A stretch of DNA of 64,000 nucleotides from Adineta vaga (lineage: Eukaryota > Rotifera): NCBI GenBank assembly GCA_021613535.1, contig CP075495.1, forward strand, positions 12,338,001 to 12,402,000, written 5' to 3'. The translations under genes were made by a program, and so were the position numbers. Numbering within the stretch: the first letter of the stretch is position 1; every line of letters starts with the position of its first letter. The notes beneath the pieces were generated by a model, which did no database searches, was not told the DNA's origin, and saw only the letters and a program-made list of their open reading frames with translations. Positions 1 through 13,511 of the stretch are shown piece after piece.

Positions 1-1580
1 AGAAACAATGCTTAAACTTCAAAAGTAAAAGAAATTCTTTCTCGACATTGATTGAGAAGAATTCGAATTTGATTATTTAGATATTTTAATCAAGTTGAAA
101 TCGATGAAATGACAAGAAGTATATCAAAATATGAAGAAAGTATTGATAATCTTTCATGTTATGCACCAGAAGGTTGTGGAAATATTCCCTGGCCAGTTGG
201 TGTACCACCACCCTTCAAACCATCATCACGTTTTGATGTACTTCGTTGGGATTATTTCAATGAAACACATCTTTATTTAAAGACAGATTTAGATGTTATC
301 GATCGAATGAAACGTAAATAGAAATTGAATAATCTTTTTCTTTTCATTATCTTTTCCTTTGAATTATTTCAGCGGATGATTATCAAGATGTTCATGAAGT
401 GATTGAACATGCTATCGAACAACTACAAAAGAAATATGGAATTCAGTAGGATTGTTTTTCAAATCAATGAATCTATCATTCAACTTGCTTTTTTTATTTA
501 TTTTTAATTAGATTGAAATTTCGAAAATTGCTTAATGGTTATCGACAATTTGATCCAACACGTGGTACACATTATATTATCGATCTGTCAGTTACTGATG
601 CAAATAATATCGAATATATAAAACGTGCAGAATTAATGCGACCATTAGGTGAGATCTCTATTGTTCAATCTGTTCACTATATTGCATTCTTTTCTTCAGG
701 TCTGGTAGAAATTGTTCCAATGCCATTTGTTACTGAATCAACTAAAATCTTTCTTATTCTACCGATTTATTCGGATGAACAATCAACGGCAATACGTTTT
801 CTTCGTCATGCAAATAGAACATTATTTGATAAAGAAACGCCTGATAAATTCGAATTACTTCTTGTACATCTTGTTACGACAAAACAAGAATTTTCTCAAA
901 CACAAAAATGGTTTCAAAATATCCGTCATGAAGTTGATTTAATACATCATTCAAGAAATCAATTACTCATTTCATATCATACGATTCTTCTTCCATCATC
1001 ATCAGTCAATTCTTATACACATTCAACATATGTTTTAGATTATTTCGAAACAAAACTTCGTGGAAATTCACTTGTCTTTCTAACAAATTCTTATGTGAAT
1101 ATTGAATCGGATTTTTTAAATCGTTGTCGTTTAAATGTTATTGAAAATGTACAAATCTTTTTCCCAATTGCTTTCTATCAATATCATCCACATATTATTG
1201 CACGAACACATCATTTAACAGATAATTCAACAATTGAATTACATAAATCACATGGTTGGTTTAATTCTTATGCCTTCAATCACATGGGTTTTTATATGAA
1301 TGATTATATCAAATTGAAAAAATTACTTCTATCGAGAAATATTTCATTAATATCAGAAAATCTCTATGATTTATTTATTGAATTTACTGATTTAAACATG
1401 TTACGTGCACCAGATCAATCATTACGTGTTCATTATCATCCAATCAAATGTGATTCAATAAAACAATCGAATACAAATGAATGGAATCGATGTTTAAAAC
1501 AGAAAGAAAAAGGTTTCGCATCACGTAGTCAATTAGCAATGATTATTATTGAAAATGAACAAAAGATTAAAGGAGAATGA
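1..1580 (+). CDS. Chondroitin polymerizing factor (CHPF/CHPF2)-like protein, 5' end outside window
   Basis: The 3' part (about 448 codons) of a CHGN-family chondroitin glycosyltransferase-like protein. Exons are about 1-24, 81-313, 373-445, 512-648 and 700-1580, with all phases consistent. Family landmarks in order are RFDVLRWDYFNETH, NGYRQFDPTRG, VEIVPMPFVTES, LNRCRLN and SRSQLAM near the C terminus. At the position of the catalytic DxD of chondroitin synthases the text reads FLTNSYVNIES with no DxD, as in CHPF, which acts as a partner of chondroitin synthases in the Golgi. The last intron (649-699, 51 nt) is stop-free and in frame, so a naive ORF would add 17 wrong residues. A CHSY paralogue is less likely because of the missing DxD. 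The family is clear; the exact orthologue is inferred. Confidence 0.85.
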
Positions 1581-2165
1581 TCGAATTTTTCTAGCGTTTT
1601 ATATTTGTAATATTTATTATGTTTTATTGTTTATTAACTCTTTATAATAAGATATATAACGAGGTTTTCTGTTTGGAAGTTCTTTCGTGCTTACAGAAGA
1701 GATTGAATCATTGATCGAAAAATGCATTAATCTATTCCTGTGTTTATAAACAAATGTAAATCATGATCTAGTCAATGTGTAAAAAAGTTTTATAAAAATT
1801 TGTTTACAAAACAAAACGATGAGCGTAACAATAGAGAAGAAAAGAAAGGAAAATTTTTATCGGCAACAGACACATTTAGGAAATCGATAATTGAAAAGAA
1901 GAAGAAGAAATTTGTTCGAATGTTTGTTTTTGTTTTCTAGTCGTATTCTTTCTTCTTCAATTTATCATCAAATCAAATTTGAGCGTGAGAAGATAATAAA
2001 GCACATGCGAAAAGTCAATCTCTGTTTAAATCACATGATTAGAAATGAAAAACGTGTATTCTATCTACTAGAAACATACTCGTGACTGAAATATATCAAG
2101 AAAAAAAAAGAATAAAAATATATGAATTTTTTGTTGTTAATCAAAACAAAAAAAAAGAATAACTT
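1581..2165. other. Convergent intergenic region
   Basis: AT-rich 3' flank between the CHPF-like gene and the convergent sulfotransferase gene. Open frames here have biased, low-complexity composition and no family signature. No RNA gene seen. Confidence 0.5.
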
Positions 2166-3476
2166 CTAAGGAATAGTTCGATTTTGAAATAGAACTGTCC
2201 CATTAGGTGATTGACGAGCATAAAATTTTGCTTTTGCATTCCAAAATTCTGCATCATCTTTTAACGCATTCATATTATCAAGTACCAATTGATCAGCAAC
2301 ACCATAATTTGGAACATCTGATTGTGTATCATAACCAAGTTTTTTCAACATAGGTGCCAGTACATCTAATTCATTTTTTACATCTTTTGGCATGTGACCA
2401 ATCCATTTCGTTAATGCTTCTAAATTAATTGGTTTAATAACTTGATCAGATGAATGTTCTGTTCTATAAAAACAAATAAATTGAACTTTATTTCTTTCGA
2501 TTATTTGATATAAACTTACTTTGAAAGAGAAATTTTCTTTCCTATAAGTTCTTCGTGATGTAAAACACTATCAACCCAAGAGAGATTTAAAAATTGAAGA
2601 ATATTTTCAATTGTTTTTTTCGGTTGTAAAACTAATTGTTCATAGTAGACCATTAAACATTTTTCTTTGCCGATTTCACCACATTGAGTAATCATTGTTT
2701 CAATACCTTTATTCCATAGTTTTAAATTTTGTCGATAATCAGTTAAACTAAAACCAGTTATTGTGACTTTTCGCGTCATTACTGAATGTATAACAGCACG
2801 TGCATCACGAATGAGAAGAAGAAATTTTGCTTTGGAAAATAATGTTGATATGTATGAGGCATATTTGAGAACAAATGGATCTTTATCACAAAGTACTTCA
2901 GCATGTTGACCATGTTCGATGAGTATTTCATAGATGAATGCACGTACAGCAGAATCAATCATTTTTTCACTGATACCACCTGCCATTAGTCTAGATAAAT
3001 TTCAAAGATTTTTTTAAGTTAACGTGACTGACAAAGATAATCGAGAAGGAAATTCATTGGATTAATTTTCAAAGTTCAACATGCAAATTGTTTACTTACC
3101 GATTCCATTCTATAGTTGATTTTTTCCATGCTGCTCTCATACTTAACATTCTTGGTATAACACGTGTTTCTTCTCCACAACGTACAAGTGGATGTGAATC
3201 AAGAATTGCACGCATTAAAGTTGTTCCACTTCGTGGCATTCCACCAATAAATATAACTGGTTGGTCAGATGAAACATTCGAATTGATTTGTTTATATCGT
3301 CGTGCAATATCTATCTCCGTTGGACATTCTTGTTGAATATTTGATAAACGATTCGAAAGAAGTATAACAATAATAATTGTTAAGAAAAAAATTATGAAAC
3401 ATAAAGTCGAACTACGAAATGAACGTTGATACATATTGAAGAACAATCGTCGTCGAATCGACAACCATGGCATCAC
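2166..3476 (-). CDS. Protein-tyrosine sulfotransferase (TPST)
   Basis: Three exons: 3476-3100, 2990-2520 and 2463-2166, total 1146 nt (381 aa), close to animal TPSTs of about 370 aa. The enzyme moves sulfate from PAPS to tyrosines of secreted and membrane proteins in the trans-Golgi. A short cytosolic N terminus is followed by one hydrophobic anchor at about residues 24-41, giving type II topology. The 5'-phosphosulfate loop is [19 protein letters not shown], followed by GEET, the conserved glutamate region. The 3'-phosphate site is [15 protein letters not shown] in exon 2. Exon 3 ends with the TPST-type tail including FQNRT. It converges on the CHPF-like gene, another Golgi protein gene. Whether it matches TPST1 or TPST2 cannot be said. 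Confidence 0.93.
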
Positions 3477-3631
3477 GATTTAGAATAAATATTCATATCT
3501 AGAATAATTACGAATAAACATTCACAATGAAATTATCTTGTTTGAACTTTTATTTTCAATGACAATAACAAGAAAAAGAAAGAGAAAGAGAATTTTCTTA
3601 TTCTTCAAGTTTAGTTATACCCAAGTGTATA

Positions 3632-6600
3632 TCAGCCAAATAATTGAGGTAATAATGTCTGTCGACGACGACTTCTAATTAAAAAGAATATAAATGTGTA
3701 AACTAATCATAAGAAAAGAAAAAAGATAATAGTTGAAACATACGTGCAAACTGGACTCGATTCTGCATTGATTAACAAAGAAAAACCAATTGCTAAACGC
3801 CAAATTTGTTGAGCTAGTAAAGTAAAATGTTGTGATGGATCAAGTAATCCATTTCCACTTGATGAAATAGATGAATAAACAACATCATACATTAATGATC
3901 GTTCTAATATCTAAATATATATATACATATCATTTCGATAATCAACTTGTTACATTCTATTCTATATCATACTTTGATATTTTCACAATTAAGTCTTGTT
4001 TTTTCCATAGTTTTATTTCCATGATTTGTTGAAGAAATTTTCATTAAAATAATTGATCTTCCTTGAGGATAATTAGCAGGAATGAATATATATGCATATA
4101 AGATATTTCGATTATTTTCATCGTGTGTTAAAGATTGAAATTTACATTCATATATGGATGTTGTTAAATGATTAAGAAGATTTTCATTGAGAATTATTTG
4201 AACAAAATCATATTTATTTATTTCATCAAAGGAAATTTCTCGAAATGAACGAAATATTGGTAGATTTGTTATTGAACGACGTATTGTTGTATTCAAAATA
4301 CTTGTTGTTTCATTACCTTCAGCTAATAATGGCATTTCATATTTTTCTAAATTGATTAATATACGATCCAATGCAATTCGTGCACGCATACGTTGTGTTA
4401 ATCGTTTGATTATTTCCGAACAATCAACAACAGATTCTTGACGTTGCAATGGAACCATTTGACATTTACATAATTGTTGTATCCAATGATATGGATAACC
4501 AATATTCATTTCTGAAAATATTGGTGAAGATTTTCTAAAAATTGAAAAAAGATAAAATAATCCAATTGAAATTTCAACAAACCCTTGTTGTTGAAAAAGA
4601 AAATCAGTTGTTGGATTTGGAGATAATTGACCATTGTCATTATCATCAAGTAAATTATGGAGAAGAGTTGATAATAATGTTTGACTAAACATTTACGAAG
4701 ACATTAGAAATATCGATGATTTATTTTCTTACCTTTGTTGTGCTTTCAATCCCGATAATTTTCCTTGAACAGTAACGATATTTAATTGTGGCAGATAAGT
4801 AAATAATAGTTCGCCTGTATGATCAGCTAGACATATCAGAAATTAAGAAGAAAGAGATTAATAATAGACAAAGAAAATAGAATTTTAATTGAAAATAATT
4901 ACGAGAAATGATTAATGTCACTTTCACATGCAACGGATGTGCACGTATTAAAGATTGATGATCACCATTTATATAAATACCATCAACATTCATATCAACT
5001 GACCCATTGGTTGTTGATGAATCTTCCTTTGATTCAATTTGACACGTTACATGACGACCTAAATACAGAATTTTGATTTGCGTCTTTCTAATTCAAACGT
5101 AAGAACAAATAATACAAAATTTCTCATGACAAATTCTAATCGACATAGACGTGCACGAAAGTATGTTATATTAATGTAGTAAAGAACCTTCAGAATATTA
5201 ATGGAACCTGTCATTCTCAAGAACAAAGTCTAATTCTTCTTGATTTTTTATCGTATAGTACTCGGATAAAAACGAGAAAATATTATTTATTTTCTATACA
5301 AACCATCACATTGTTGATAAGCCAAAACTAGACTATAGAGAACATAGAGTGGATCTGGTAACTTGGCAATTAAAGGATTATTAATAGATTGAGAAAGATT
5401 GTTTGTATCATCGAATTGTGATTCAATATATCGACGAACAGGATCAGTAGACTTTTGAAATAAAAGACTATGAATTTATGAGTAAATATTGTCATTTAGA
5501 TTACTTTAACAACTTGTTTTAATTTTGGTCGTAATGAACGAAGTCGTTTTCGTCGACGAACTATTTGTTTTTTAAGATCGCCAATTTCTGTTTGTAATGC
5601 TTTACAATCATCATGTAATCTAACAATTATTTAAAGAAATAATACATTAGAAAATCTAAGGAAATAGAATGAATATACTTTTCTCTTTGCATTAATTCCC
5701 AATCTAGTTGAAATAAATGAAGTCGATGAGGATCATTTGCTGTTACTGTCTAAAATATAATTTTACAAACAAATACTTTCATAGAAGATAATAATTACTG
5801 AATCTGTAAGTTCAGACGGTGCATTTGCGTAAAAATCTTCTAAACTAACTAATTCTAATAATTGATCTTTCGATCTAAAAAGAATCGAGAAATAAACAAC
5901 ATTTTTTGATTGAACATTATTTTACTTGAATTCTTCACAACGTGCAATTTCTTTATTAATATGAGACAGTTCATAGAGAAGATTTTGTTGTTCGAGCGTT
6001 TGATCATCAAGACGATTGCGATGCTAAAGTACATAGATATATGTTTGCTTATGTTATATGAATAGAATGTTTTTATTAATAACAACAAACCTCAATAGTC
6101 AATTCACGAGCTTTTTGTATACGCATACGACCATTGCGATTCAATGAACGAAGTTTATTACATAAATGCATTCCACGTGCATGAAGTTGAGACAATTCAT
6201 CTTTCTAATAAAAAGTAAAGGCCGAGTTATCAATCATGAATGTTCTATTGTATCGTCGAATCAATTAAAAATTATCAAAGAAAAGAAAAACAAAATCATT
6301 CAATGAACGGAAAAGAAAGAGATTCTGAGTTTTTTTTTCTGATTAACTTTCATCGACCCGAAAGCAATAGTTCTTCAATCGATTACTTCGATTATTAATA
6401 ACGATTCATTTATTCCAATGTCTATTACATAAGCATTACTATTACAGGAAGTTGAAAAATGAATCCAATTTATATATTTTCCAGTTAGGAAAACATGATC
6501 TCATTGAATAAATTAACTTACATGTTTATCTGGTTCTTGTTGACATTGATGAACTTTGAGAAATATTGTACGTAACTCTTCAATACATAGACGATGAAGT

Positions 6601-6731
6601 TCATCATCTTCTTTTTGTTGATGAAGTTTATTTGAAGACTAGAAGAAAGAAAATATGTATACAATCAAAAGAAAATGAATACATACTTCATCCATAGGAA
6701 TAGATTCAGTCATATCCACATTATTACTCAT
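3632..6731 (-). CDS. THOC5: THO complex subunit 5 (THOC5)
   Basis: Thirteen exons on the minus strand: 6731-6687, 6638-6522, 6204-6091, 6023-5926, 5874-5799, 5749-5679, 5619-5505, 5451-5304, 5058-4903, 4826-4733, 4684-3973, 3910-3744 and 3674-3632. They sum to 1956 nt (651 aa; human THOC5 is about 680). THOC5 is part of the nuclear TREX/THO complex that couples transcription to mRNA export. Conserved landmarks are the coiled-coil N half, LVSLEDFYANAPSEL, NDPHRLHLFQLDWEL, LPDPLYVLYSLVLAY, GYPYHWIQQL and RARIALDRILINLE. The ATG lies 15 nt downstream of a good 3' splice acceptor (TTTTTAG), so a 5'UTR intron or trans-splicing is possible. It is head to head with a coiled-coil gene across 177 bp. 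Confidence 0.9.
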
Positions 6732-6908
6732 TTTTGTTGCAATCTAAAAATAGGAATAGAATCTATTCAATGGGAATTACTAAATAGAAACAATCTATCT
6801 CCCTAGAAAAGAAAGAATGTATGCAATATGATTCTTCTCAACTACATATCTCATTTGATTAAGATAAGAACATGACGATACTAAATCATCTTAATTTGAT
6901 AAAAAGAA
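6732..6908. promoter_or_regulatory. Short divergent intergenic region (candidate bidirectional promoter)
   Basis: Only 177 bp separate the THOC5 start codon (-) from the start of the coiled-coil gene (+), so both promoters must lie here or overlap the genes. No TATA-like or other specific element is claimed. The call rests on spacing alone. Confidence 0.35.
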
Positions 6909-7316
6909 ATGTATGAACATCATTCTATAGAAAAAATGCCGGCTGATCTTCAGCATGAGCTTACTCTTGTTGAATGTCATTCTTTACGTGAACAATTAAA
7001 AAATGCGTACAGAAAATGTTCGGATATTTATGAAGCACTTTCTATTCTCGATGAACATTCAACTAATGAACGTCATCTTCTCGAACAACTTATTCGTGAT
7101 TTAAAACAATCAATACAAAATGAATTAGATAGAAATCATCAATTATCAATTGAGAAATTACAAATGGAAACAAATGAAAAATATTTTAAACAAGAATTAC
7201 ATGAAAAAAATCAAGATTTGAAAAAAATTATGATCAAATATCGAAGAATCTATGTTAAACAACAACAAGAAAAATATATTCAAGAAAATTTGATTATGAC
7301 TAAAGTCAAGAAATAA
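6909..7316 (+). CDS. Small coiled-coil protein, unrecognised
   Basis: Single open frame of 135 codons starting MYEHHSIEK. It is rich in Glu, Lys, Gln and Leu with heptad-like spacing from about residue 20 to 125, predicting one long helix or coiled coil. There is no signal peptide or membrane segment. Codon use matches neighbouring genes. It lies 177 bp from THOC5 in divergent orientation. I do not recognise a family; it could be an internal fragment of a longer spliced gene, but no good donor is seen at its 3' end. Confidence 0.55.
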   Translation: MYEHHSIEKMPADLQHELTLVECHSLREQLKNAYRKCSDIYEALSILDEHSTNERHLLEQLIRDLKQSIQNELDRNHQLSIEKLQMETNEKYFKQELHEKNQDLKKIMIKYRRIYVKQQQEKYIQENLIMTKVKK

Positions 7317-7637
7317 AATTAATTAATCTCGAGTTCATTTTGTTATATTATAGTATAGATAGATAATGGTTAAAAGGCATTTATTTCTATTGATCGAAAC
7401 AAATCATATAGAGCTCTAATCGATATGTTTGAAAATTGTAAATCCGATAGAGGTCATTGTCATTTGTTTAGATGTTGTCTTTTCTTGTGATTCTTTCTTT
7501 ACTTTTTGAAATTAAATTGAACTTTTCATGGAAGAAATAAAGGTTAGTTCTTTTCTCATTTGATAAACAGACACAAACGATCTCTTTCAGTTTATTAGTA
7601 CTATTATCAAAGACATGAGTAAATATTTGGAAGAAAT

Positions 7638-8399
7638 ATGGATTCTATAACTAAGGCGATAAAACAATATATTCTAGTGAATATTCATGAGCTTTGACAG
7701 ATGACAAAAATTAAGTGTTGCTTAACTCTTCAAGAATTTTTTGTTATTTAATAGGATGAAAGTACATCATCCTTTATTCAATCTCAATTGCATTCCGTCA
7801 TAGCATCACAACGTACAACGATTGAATCTCTTCGTGATTCACTCACTCGAACTTATGTTCCTCGAACTGATTACGAAGAACTTCTTGCTCGTTATGAAGA
7901 ATCTCAAAATCGTTCGTCGGAACTTGAAAATCAACTTCAAACTTCATTAACTCATTCGATTGATTTACAAAATCAACTTGATACTGCTAATCTTCGTACT
8001 ACGCAACTTCAAACTGAACTTGATGGTGTTCATGCAAAATTAACATCAACTTATGCAGTTTTAGAAGCAGCTTGCAATAAAATTGATATTGAACGTGCGG
8101 AATTTGAAAAATCTCTCAAACATATTCGTCAAACAACTGTCGACGAGATTCGTAAGAATTCTGAATTATATGCGAAAACATTAGCAATGGAACAAACTTA
8201 TGTTGCACAAAGACAAGCATTAGATACGAAAACGAATGATCTCAAACAATTAGAAAAACGTTTAACTAAACAAGAAGAACGTGCCAATAATACAATCAAT
8301 AAATTAGCAGTAAAATTAGAACAAGAAAAATTCATTTCAAGAGAAATTCTTCAATCACCAGGATCAAGTAATTCTATGAAAACGAAAATTAACAAATGA
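7638..8399 (+). CDS. Coiled-coil protein, unrecognised
   Basis: The main exon 7755-8399 (215 codons) follows a clear acceptor (TTTAATAG) and begins in phase 0 with DESTSSFIQSQ. A candidate first exon 7638-7676 starts MDSITKAIKQYIL and joins in frame through a 78-nt intron. An alternative first exon at 7528-7542 (MEEIK, donor GTTAGT) also joins in frame but needs a 212-nt intron. The protein is about 227 aa, nearly all heptad-patterned coiled coil, with a short Ser-rich C tail. A poly(A) signal AATAAA is at 8451-8456. No family is recognised. Confidence 0.55.
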
Positions 8400-8711
8400 T
8401 TTTCTTAGTTATTAATTCTTGTTGAATTGTAATTTGTTTTTCAAAATTTGAATAAATATTTTATTTAAAATATCAACAACAACAACAACGAGCAATCAAA
8501 AACAACATTGAGAAGAATTTTAGTTACTCGGTCACAACAATTGAACATAGATAATGATGTGAAAGAATAGATGAAAACAACGTTAAATAAATAAATAAAT
8601 AAATATTCATAGATAAACTTCTAAACATGAATTTCTTGTTTGATAGAAAGACAATAAATAAAATATTGATAACAACATGCAATGACAAATAAACAAATCA
8701 AGCTAGAATTC
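8400..8711. other. Convergent intergenic region
   Basis: 3' flanks of the coiled-coil gene (+) and SGSM (-). It contains the AATAAA signal and short A-rich repeats (aaat)n near 8587. No gene seen. Confidence 0.5.
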
Positions 8712-11700
8712 TCATTTATTATCAATTAAATTTTGCAATTCAAGTACTAATTCTCTTGCATTACGAAGAACTTCACGGGCATCATGTCGTTCAGCCATTT
8801 CTATACGAAGAAAAACGATTCGATTTTATATGACAAAGATAGAAAATTTACCATTAAAAAATCGAATAATATCTGTGAAATCCATTCGATTGTCTAAGAT
8901 AATATCTCGATAAATTTTTAACATAGACAATGCAATAAATAGAACAAATCGTTTGGAAACTGTACGACGTGCTGCACCAATCGTTTCCCATACCAGAAAA
9001 ATATCATCATAAACAAATTCTAAAAGAAAATTCATTTTTGAATTTTAAAACAAAAACCTCAATTATTCGTTACCTCGTTTAAAATCTAATAAAAACCATC
9101 GATAACAAAAATAGAAATGTGTAAAATCTCCTGTTCGATGAATATGCTCATAGAGTTCAAAATCAAGAATTTGTAATAATGAACGCATATGACCAAAATG
9201 TTCATCCATACCAGCTCCATGAGGAAAATTTGGTAATAAACGTTTCATTAAGTAACAAAAACAACTATAAGTCATGACTTCTACAGAATAGATAACAAAG
9301 ATCATTGAATTGCAATTCAGTTGGGAATAGCCTTTTTTTAATACAGACCTTCATCAAAAATAACTAATAGGGGAGCGACAAGATCACACATTCCTTGTAT
9401 ATAACCAGTTGCTAAATTATCCCAGACATATCTGTAGAGAAGTAGAAAAAGAAAGTTCATGAAAATAAATGACAATCAAGTCACCAGTGATTCGATATTT
9501 TCTACTAGATAACTATATTCTCGTTTCTAGATACTTACGTGCACATGATATTTCGTAATTTTTTTAAATTATTAATATTTGTAAAATATGAGTATGTTCG
9601 ATCGCATCTTGCTACATCTTTATCAATTCGATGTAAATTGACTGTAAATGCATCAATGATATCTTTACTAAATGATCCATAACAAATCGGTGTTAGTGAA
9701 CCATCTAAATAATAAAAAAGAATATTTTGGAAGAAGTTTTACAAAACAAAACATCATTTTTTTTCTTACCAGATAAATCATCTACATTGTCATCATTGAA
9801 AACTTCAACTGCATCCATATAAACATCAGTACCCGATGTTAAACTTGATGATGGTGAGAGAGTATTTTCTTGTTCCTTAATCATCGTTTCATCCTGATCA
9901 TTTTCAACAGATTCTAATAGGACATCATCATTTTCATCAACATCATCATCGATATTATGAGAGTCTTCATTCTCATCGTCTTCCTCTGTACTTGTTTCAA
10001 TAATATTATAAGGAGATGAACGATCTATAACTGATTCCATACGTGTTCGTGCAATTAAAACTCCTGAATTTGATGAAGTTGATATTAATCGTTGATCATT
10101 CGATGAAGCAACTGGTGAACACGTTTCTTCCACGATTGGAATTGCTACTGTATGTATGGAAGAATTCTAATCATCAAAAAGAACCATGCAAGAAGTTATC
10201 GAAAGAAAAAGGAATTCTTACATCATAGAAAACCTCATTTGATGTAATAGAATCTTTTCGTTCTGAATTACTAAAACTTGGTAATGAAATTTTTTCCGGT
10301 ATACTCGCTAGAACATTTTTAATAGATACTAATGTTGTTTCAGTAGAAGTTTGATTGCTTGTGCCATTTGTATCATTCGTTTTTCCTTTGAGATTTTTTC
10401 GATTATTGGAATGTTGAAGATCGATTTGCATAACGATAAGTTCAGCACTTTGCCATTCATTTGTTAATACATTATATCGATCAATTGTTGTACGATCAAT
10501 ATCATTTCGTTCATCAATACTTGATTCAAACGAATAATGTGAAAAAAGATATGGCCAAACCTAAAATTCAATTTTAATTTTTATGAAATATTTATTCTTA
10601 TCTACTTGTTTTCGTATAGACGGTTCACAACCACCAGAATAAATTCGTCGATAGATTTCTTTTCGATCAATAGGCAGATGTTCTTCTTGTTTAGTAAGAA
10701 ATAATTCTGACCATGCATCAAATGTTAAACAAACTTCAGAATTAAGTTGTTCAGTATGTTCTGTTCGGGTAACTGGATTCACAAGTGATGTTAAATGTAT
10801 ACGAACAGTTTTCAAATGACGGCAATAAGCAAGCCAACCATAGAATGCGCGAGATAATATTTGACGACGCATGGTATCACATAGTGATGCCATTGATGAT
10901 CTAAATGCATGAAAATAAGATAGATATGTGATATGTTTTTTTTTCTGTTAGATTGTATAGAAAATTTAATATTACCTAACTGAAACACTTCGTTGCAAAC
11001 CAACTAAAGGTGATATATAAACTGCCGAAGTAGCAAATGCACCATCAATTGGTGAAACTGGTGATGGTGTACCAGCATTTGTCATTCGTGCCGATGGTGA
11101 TAATGGCGATTGTGAAGAGAATGATGATGTATCTCCTGTTTCGGATGACCATTGCCATCGATTTGTTTTATTTTTATTGTTTGTTTCGTCTAATGGAAGA
11201 AAAATATAACAATATTAGTTTTATCATAACATAATTTGTAGTAGAAGAAGATTTTTGTTCCACGATGAATCAATATCTTCTTTGCACTACTAACTAACTA
11301 TTAGATGAAAGAAACAAACACGTACAATGAACAAATGACTAGACAATATCAATCACTAACGATCAGAAAGGAAGACTATTCGAAAAACATAATCAGCTGT
11401 TGGTGACGATGATATGTCTTCTTCTTCGGTCGTCATATCAGAATTTGTTTGTGTATTAGAATCATCATCACTTGTACTTAATGATGCAGCCATCTGTGAA
11501 CGATCTATACGACGATGTAGTTTTGGTAAGATTTTTCCTAGAAAAAAAATTAATTCTTATCTAATATGACAATAAATTTGAAGAGAATCGTTCAGTTATG
11601 CTTGTTGAACCGACATATGAGAGTAGTAAGAGAGAATTCAACTAACCTTGCCCATTTTCATAACCTAATGGTGGATCAAGATAACCATTTGGTGCAAGAC

Positions 11701-13511
11701 CACTTTCTAAACAAGTGAGAAATGCTAATAAATGTCCACCTCTATCTTTTATATGAAATGGAGGATATTGAACACCATCTCGACCAACAAATACAATTCG
11801 ATCACCATCAACTAAAATCTCAAATAAATTCAATTTAAATATAAAAATGAATTAATTTTACCATGTTGATGACAATGCAGATAAACAATCGAAGACACAT
11901 TTATCGTTATTGCATAATCCCAATAAACACTAATAGAATGAACATTTCTATAAAATAGTGTATTTCTTTCACTAATCAATAAACCTGTATTTTTTCGGAG
12001 ATTCAATTGCATCATTCATTGTTTCTTCTGCATCATTTTTCATAACATTTATATTTTCATTGTATCCATTCATAAGTTGATTCGGTGTCCATTTTAATGT
12101 TAAACTATGTTTATTATGATGTAATGATAAATAACCAGGTATAGGATCATGACCGGAAGTCTAAAAAACAAAGTATTAAAGAAAAAGTTCATGTCGTATA
12201 AATGAAATCAATTTGTTTACTGGTTGAACAAAAACATTATTTTTCCCATACAATAATTGTGATTTAGCATTTTGATGAAGTGAATCAACATATTCTCTTG
12301 CAGGATGAATTGAAATTAGTTGATTATGTCGCTGAGTTTCTTCACCGGAAGAGCTTGCATGACGTTTGGACTAAAAAAGTATTTTTTTAGATAAAAGTGC
12401 ATTCCGTTGATATTCTTGTCTTACATTAATTTTTAAACTAGGTCGGCATTTAATTGAATTTGAACCATTCGTACTCATCATCATGGATGTTGTATTAATT
12501 GACGGTCGATTATTATTATGCATTCGATGACGTTGAACAAGTTCATCAGCATGTGGATCTGTCCAGAGATGATCTGATGTTTTTACTCGAGTAAATTCCA
12601 GTGCACACGGTCCGACTATGAAATATTTCAAATCAAGGTTAAAGAAATAAACTATTTGTTCTTACCTAAAAGAGACGCTAAAATAGGTCCTTGAACAGAA
12701 TTGCAAACAAGTCCATATGCTTCATAATATTTTCTAAAGGTTTGAAATACAAATTATCATAAGACAAGATAGAATTCATACTACTTACGAACTATTATCA
12801 ACAATATATTCAACAATTTTATGTAATGAACGATGAATTAATGCAGTTCGTATCCATAAATATCGATTGAATATTGCTGAACGAGCAGAACGATGTTGAT
12901 TTTCATCAACACTGACAACTTGTTGTTGTTGTGTAATACTTGATAATTTTCTTTTCGAAGAAAAAGATATTTAATCGATTGAATAGTTCTGATTTATTTA
13001 CCTGGATAAATTTAATAAACTACTTGATTGATCATTATCATCAATCATTCGAACGACTTCAGCAGCTGATGGACACGTCTTCGCAATCTTTTGTAATAAT
13101 GCCATTGTAGTAGATGTTTTAAATAAACCAACAGCTCGTCGTTTAAGACCATGTAATAAACATGCTTCGACAGCAGCTAAAATAAATTAAGAAAAAAAGT
13201 GTTATTCAAATTTTGAATTTGATCAATGAATTCAAACCACAAAGTGTTGTTACACTACAATTCTCTTCATGAATACATTTTCTCGTCACTGCTTCTTCCA
13301 TCATATGTTTAACCTAAAAATAACAAGGATTATTTGAGAAGATCATATGTAATTATACACGAACTTCTCGTTTAACACTCCATAACAGTTTTTGACGATA
13401 TTGTTCTTGTTCTGTAAATAAAATATGAGATAGTTTTTATTTTATTGAAATGATTAAGTAAATTATTATTCTACCGTCATTTTCTATATTTGTTACAGAT
13501 GAATTATCCAT
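8712..13511 (-). CDS. Small G protein signaling modulator (SGSM1/2), RUN + TBC RabGAP
   Basis: I assembled 21 exons from 13511 down to 8712, with introns of about 45-120 nt, totalling 3474 nt (1157 aa; human SGSM1 is about 1150). The N-terminal RUN domain shows [36 protein letters not shown] and [16 protein letters not shown]-like/RBD region follows with [19 protein letters not shown] and [15 protein letters not shown]. The TBC domain begins at [15 protein letters not shown]. An acidic Ser-rich insert (about residues 790-920) interrupts it. It resumes with the arginine-finger segment [15 protein letters not shown], the glutamine finger GYIQGMCDL, then [25 protein letters not shown] and [11 protein letters not shown]. 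Both catalytic fingers are kept, so an active Rab GAP is likely. It acts on endosomal and Golgi traffic in vertebrates. SGSM1 and SGSM2 cannot be told apart. Confidence 0.93.

Noticed and set aside
12371-12424. Apparent extra residues and stop in the SGSM exon
   Set aside because: It is a 54-nt intron (GTAAGA...TTTTTAG); the conserved reading resumes in the next exon.
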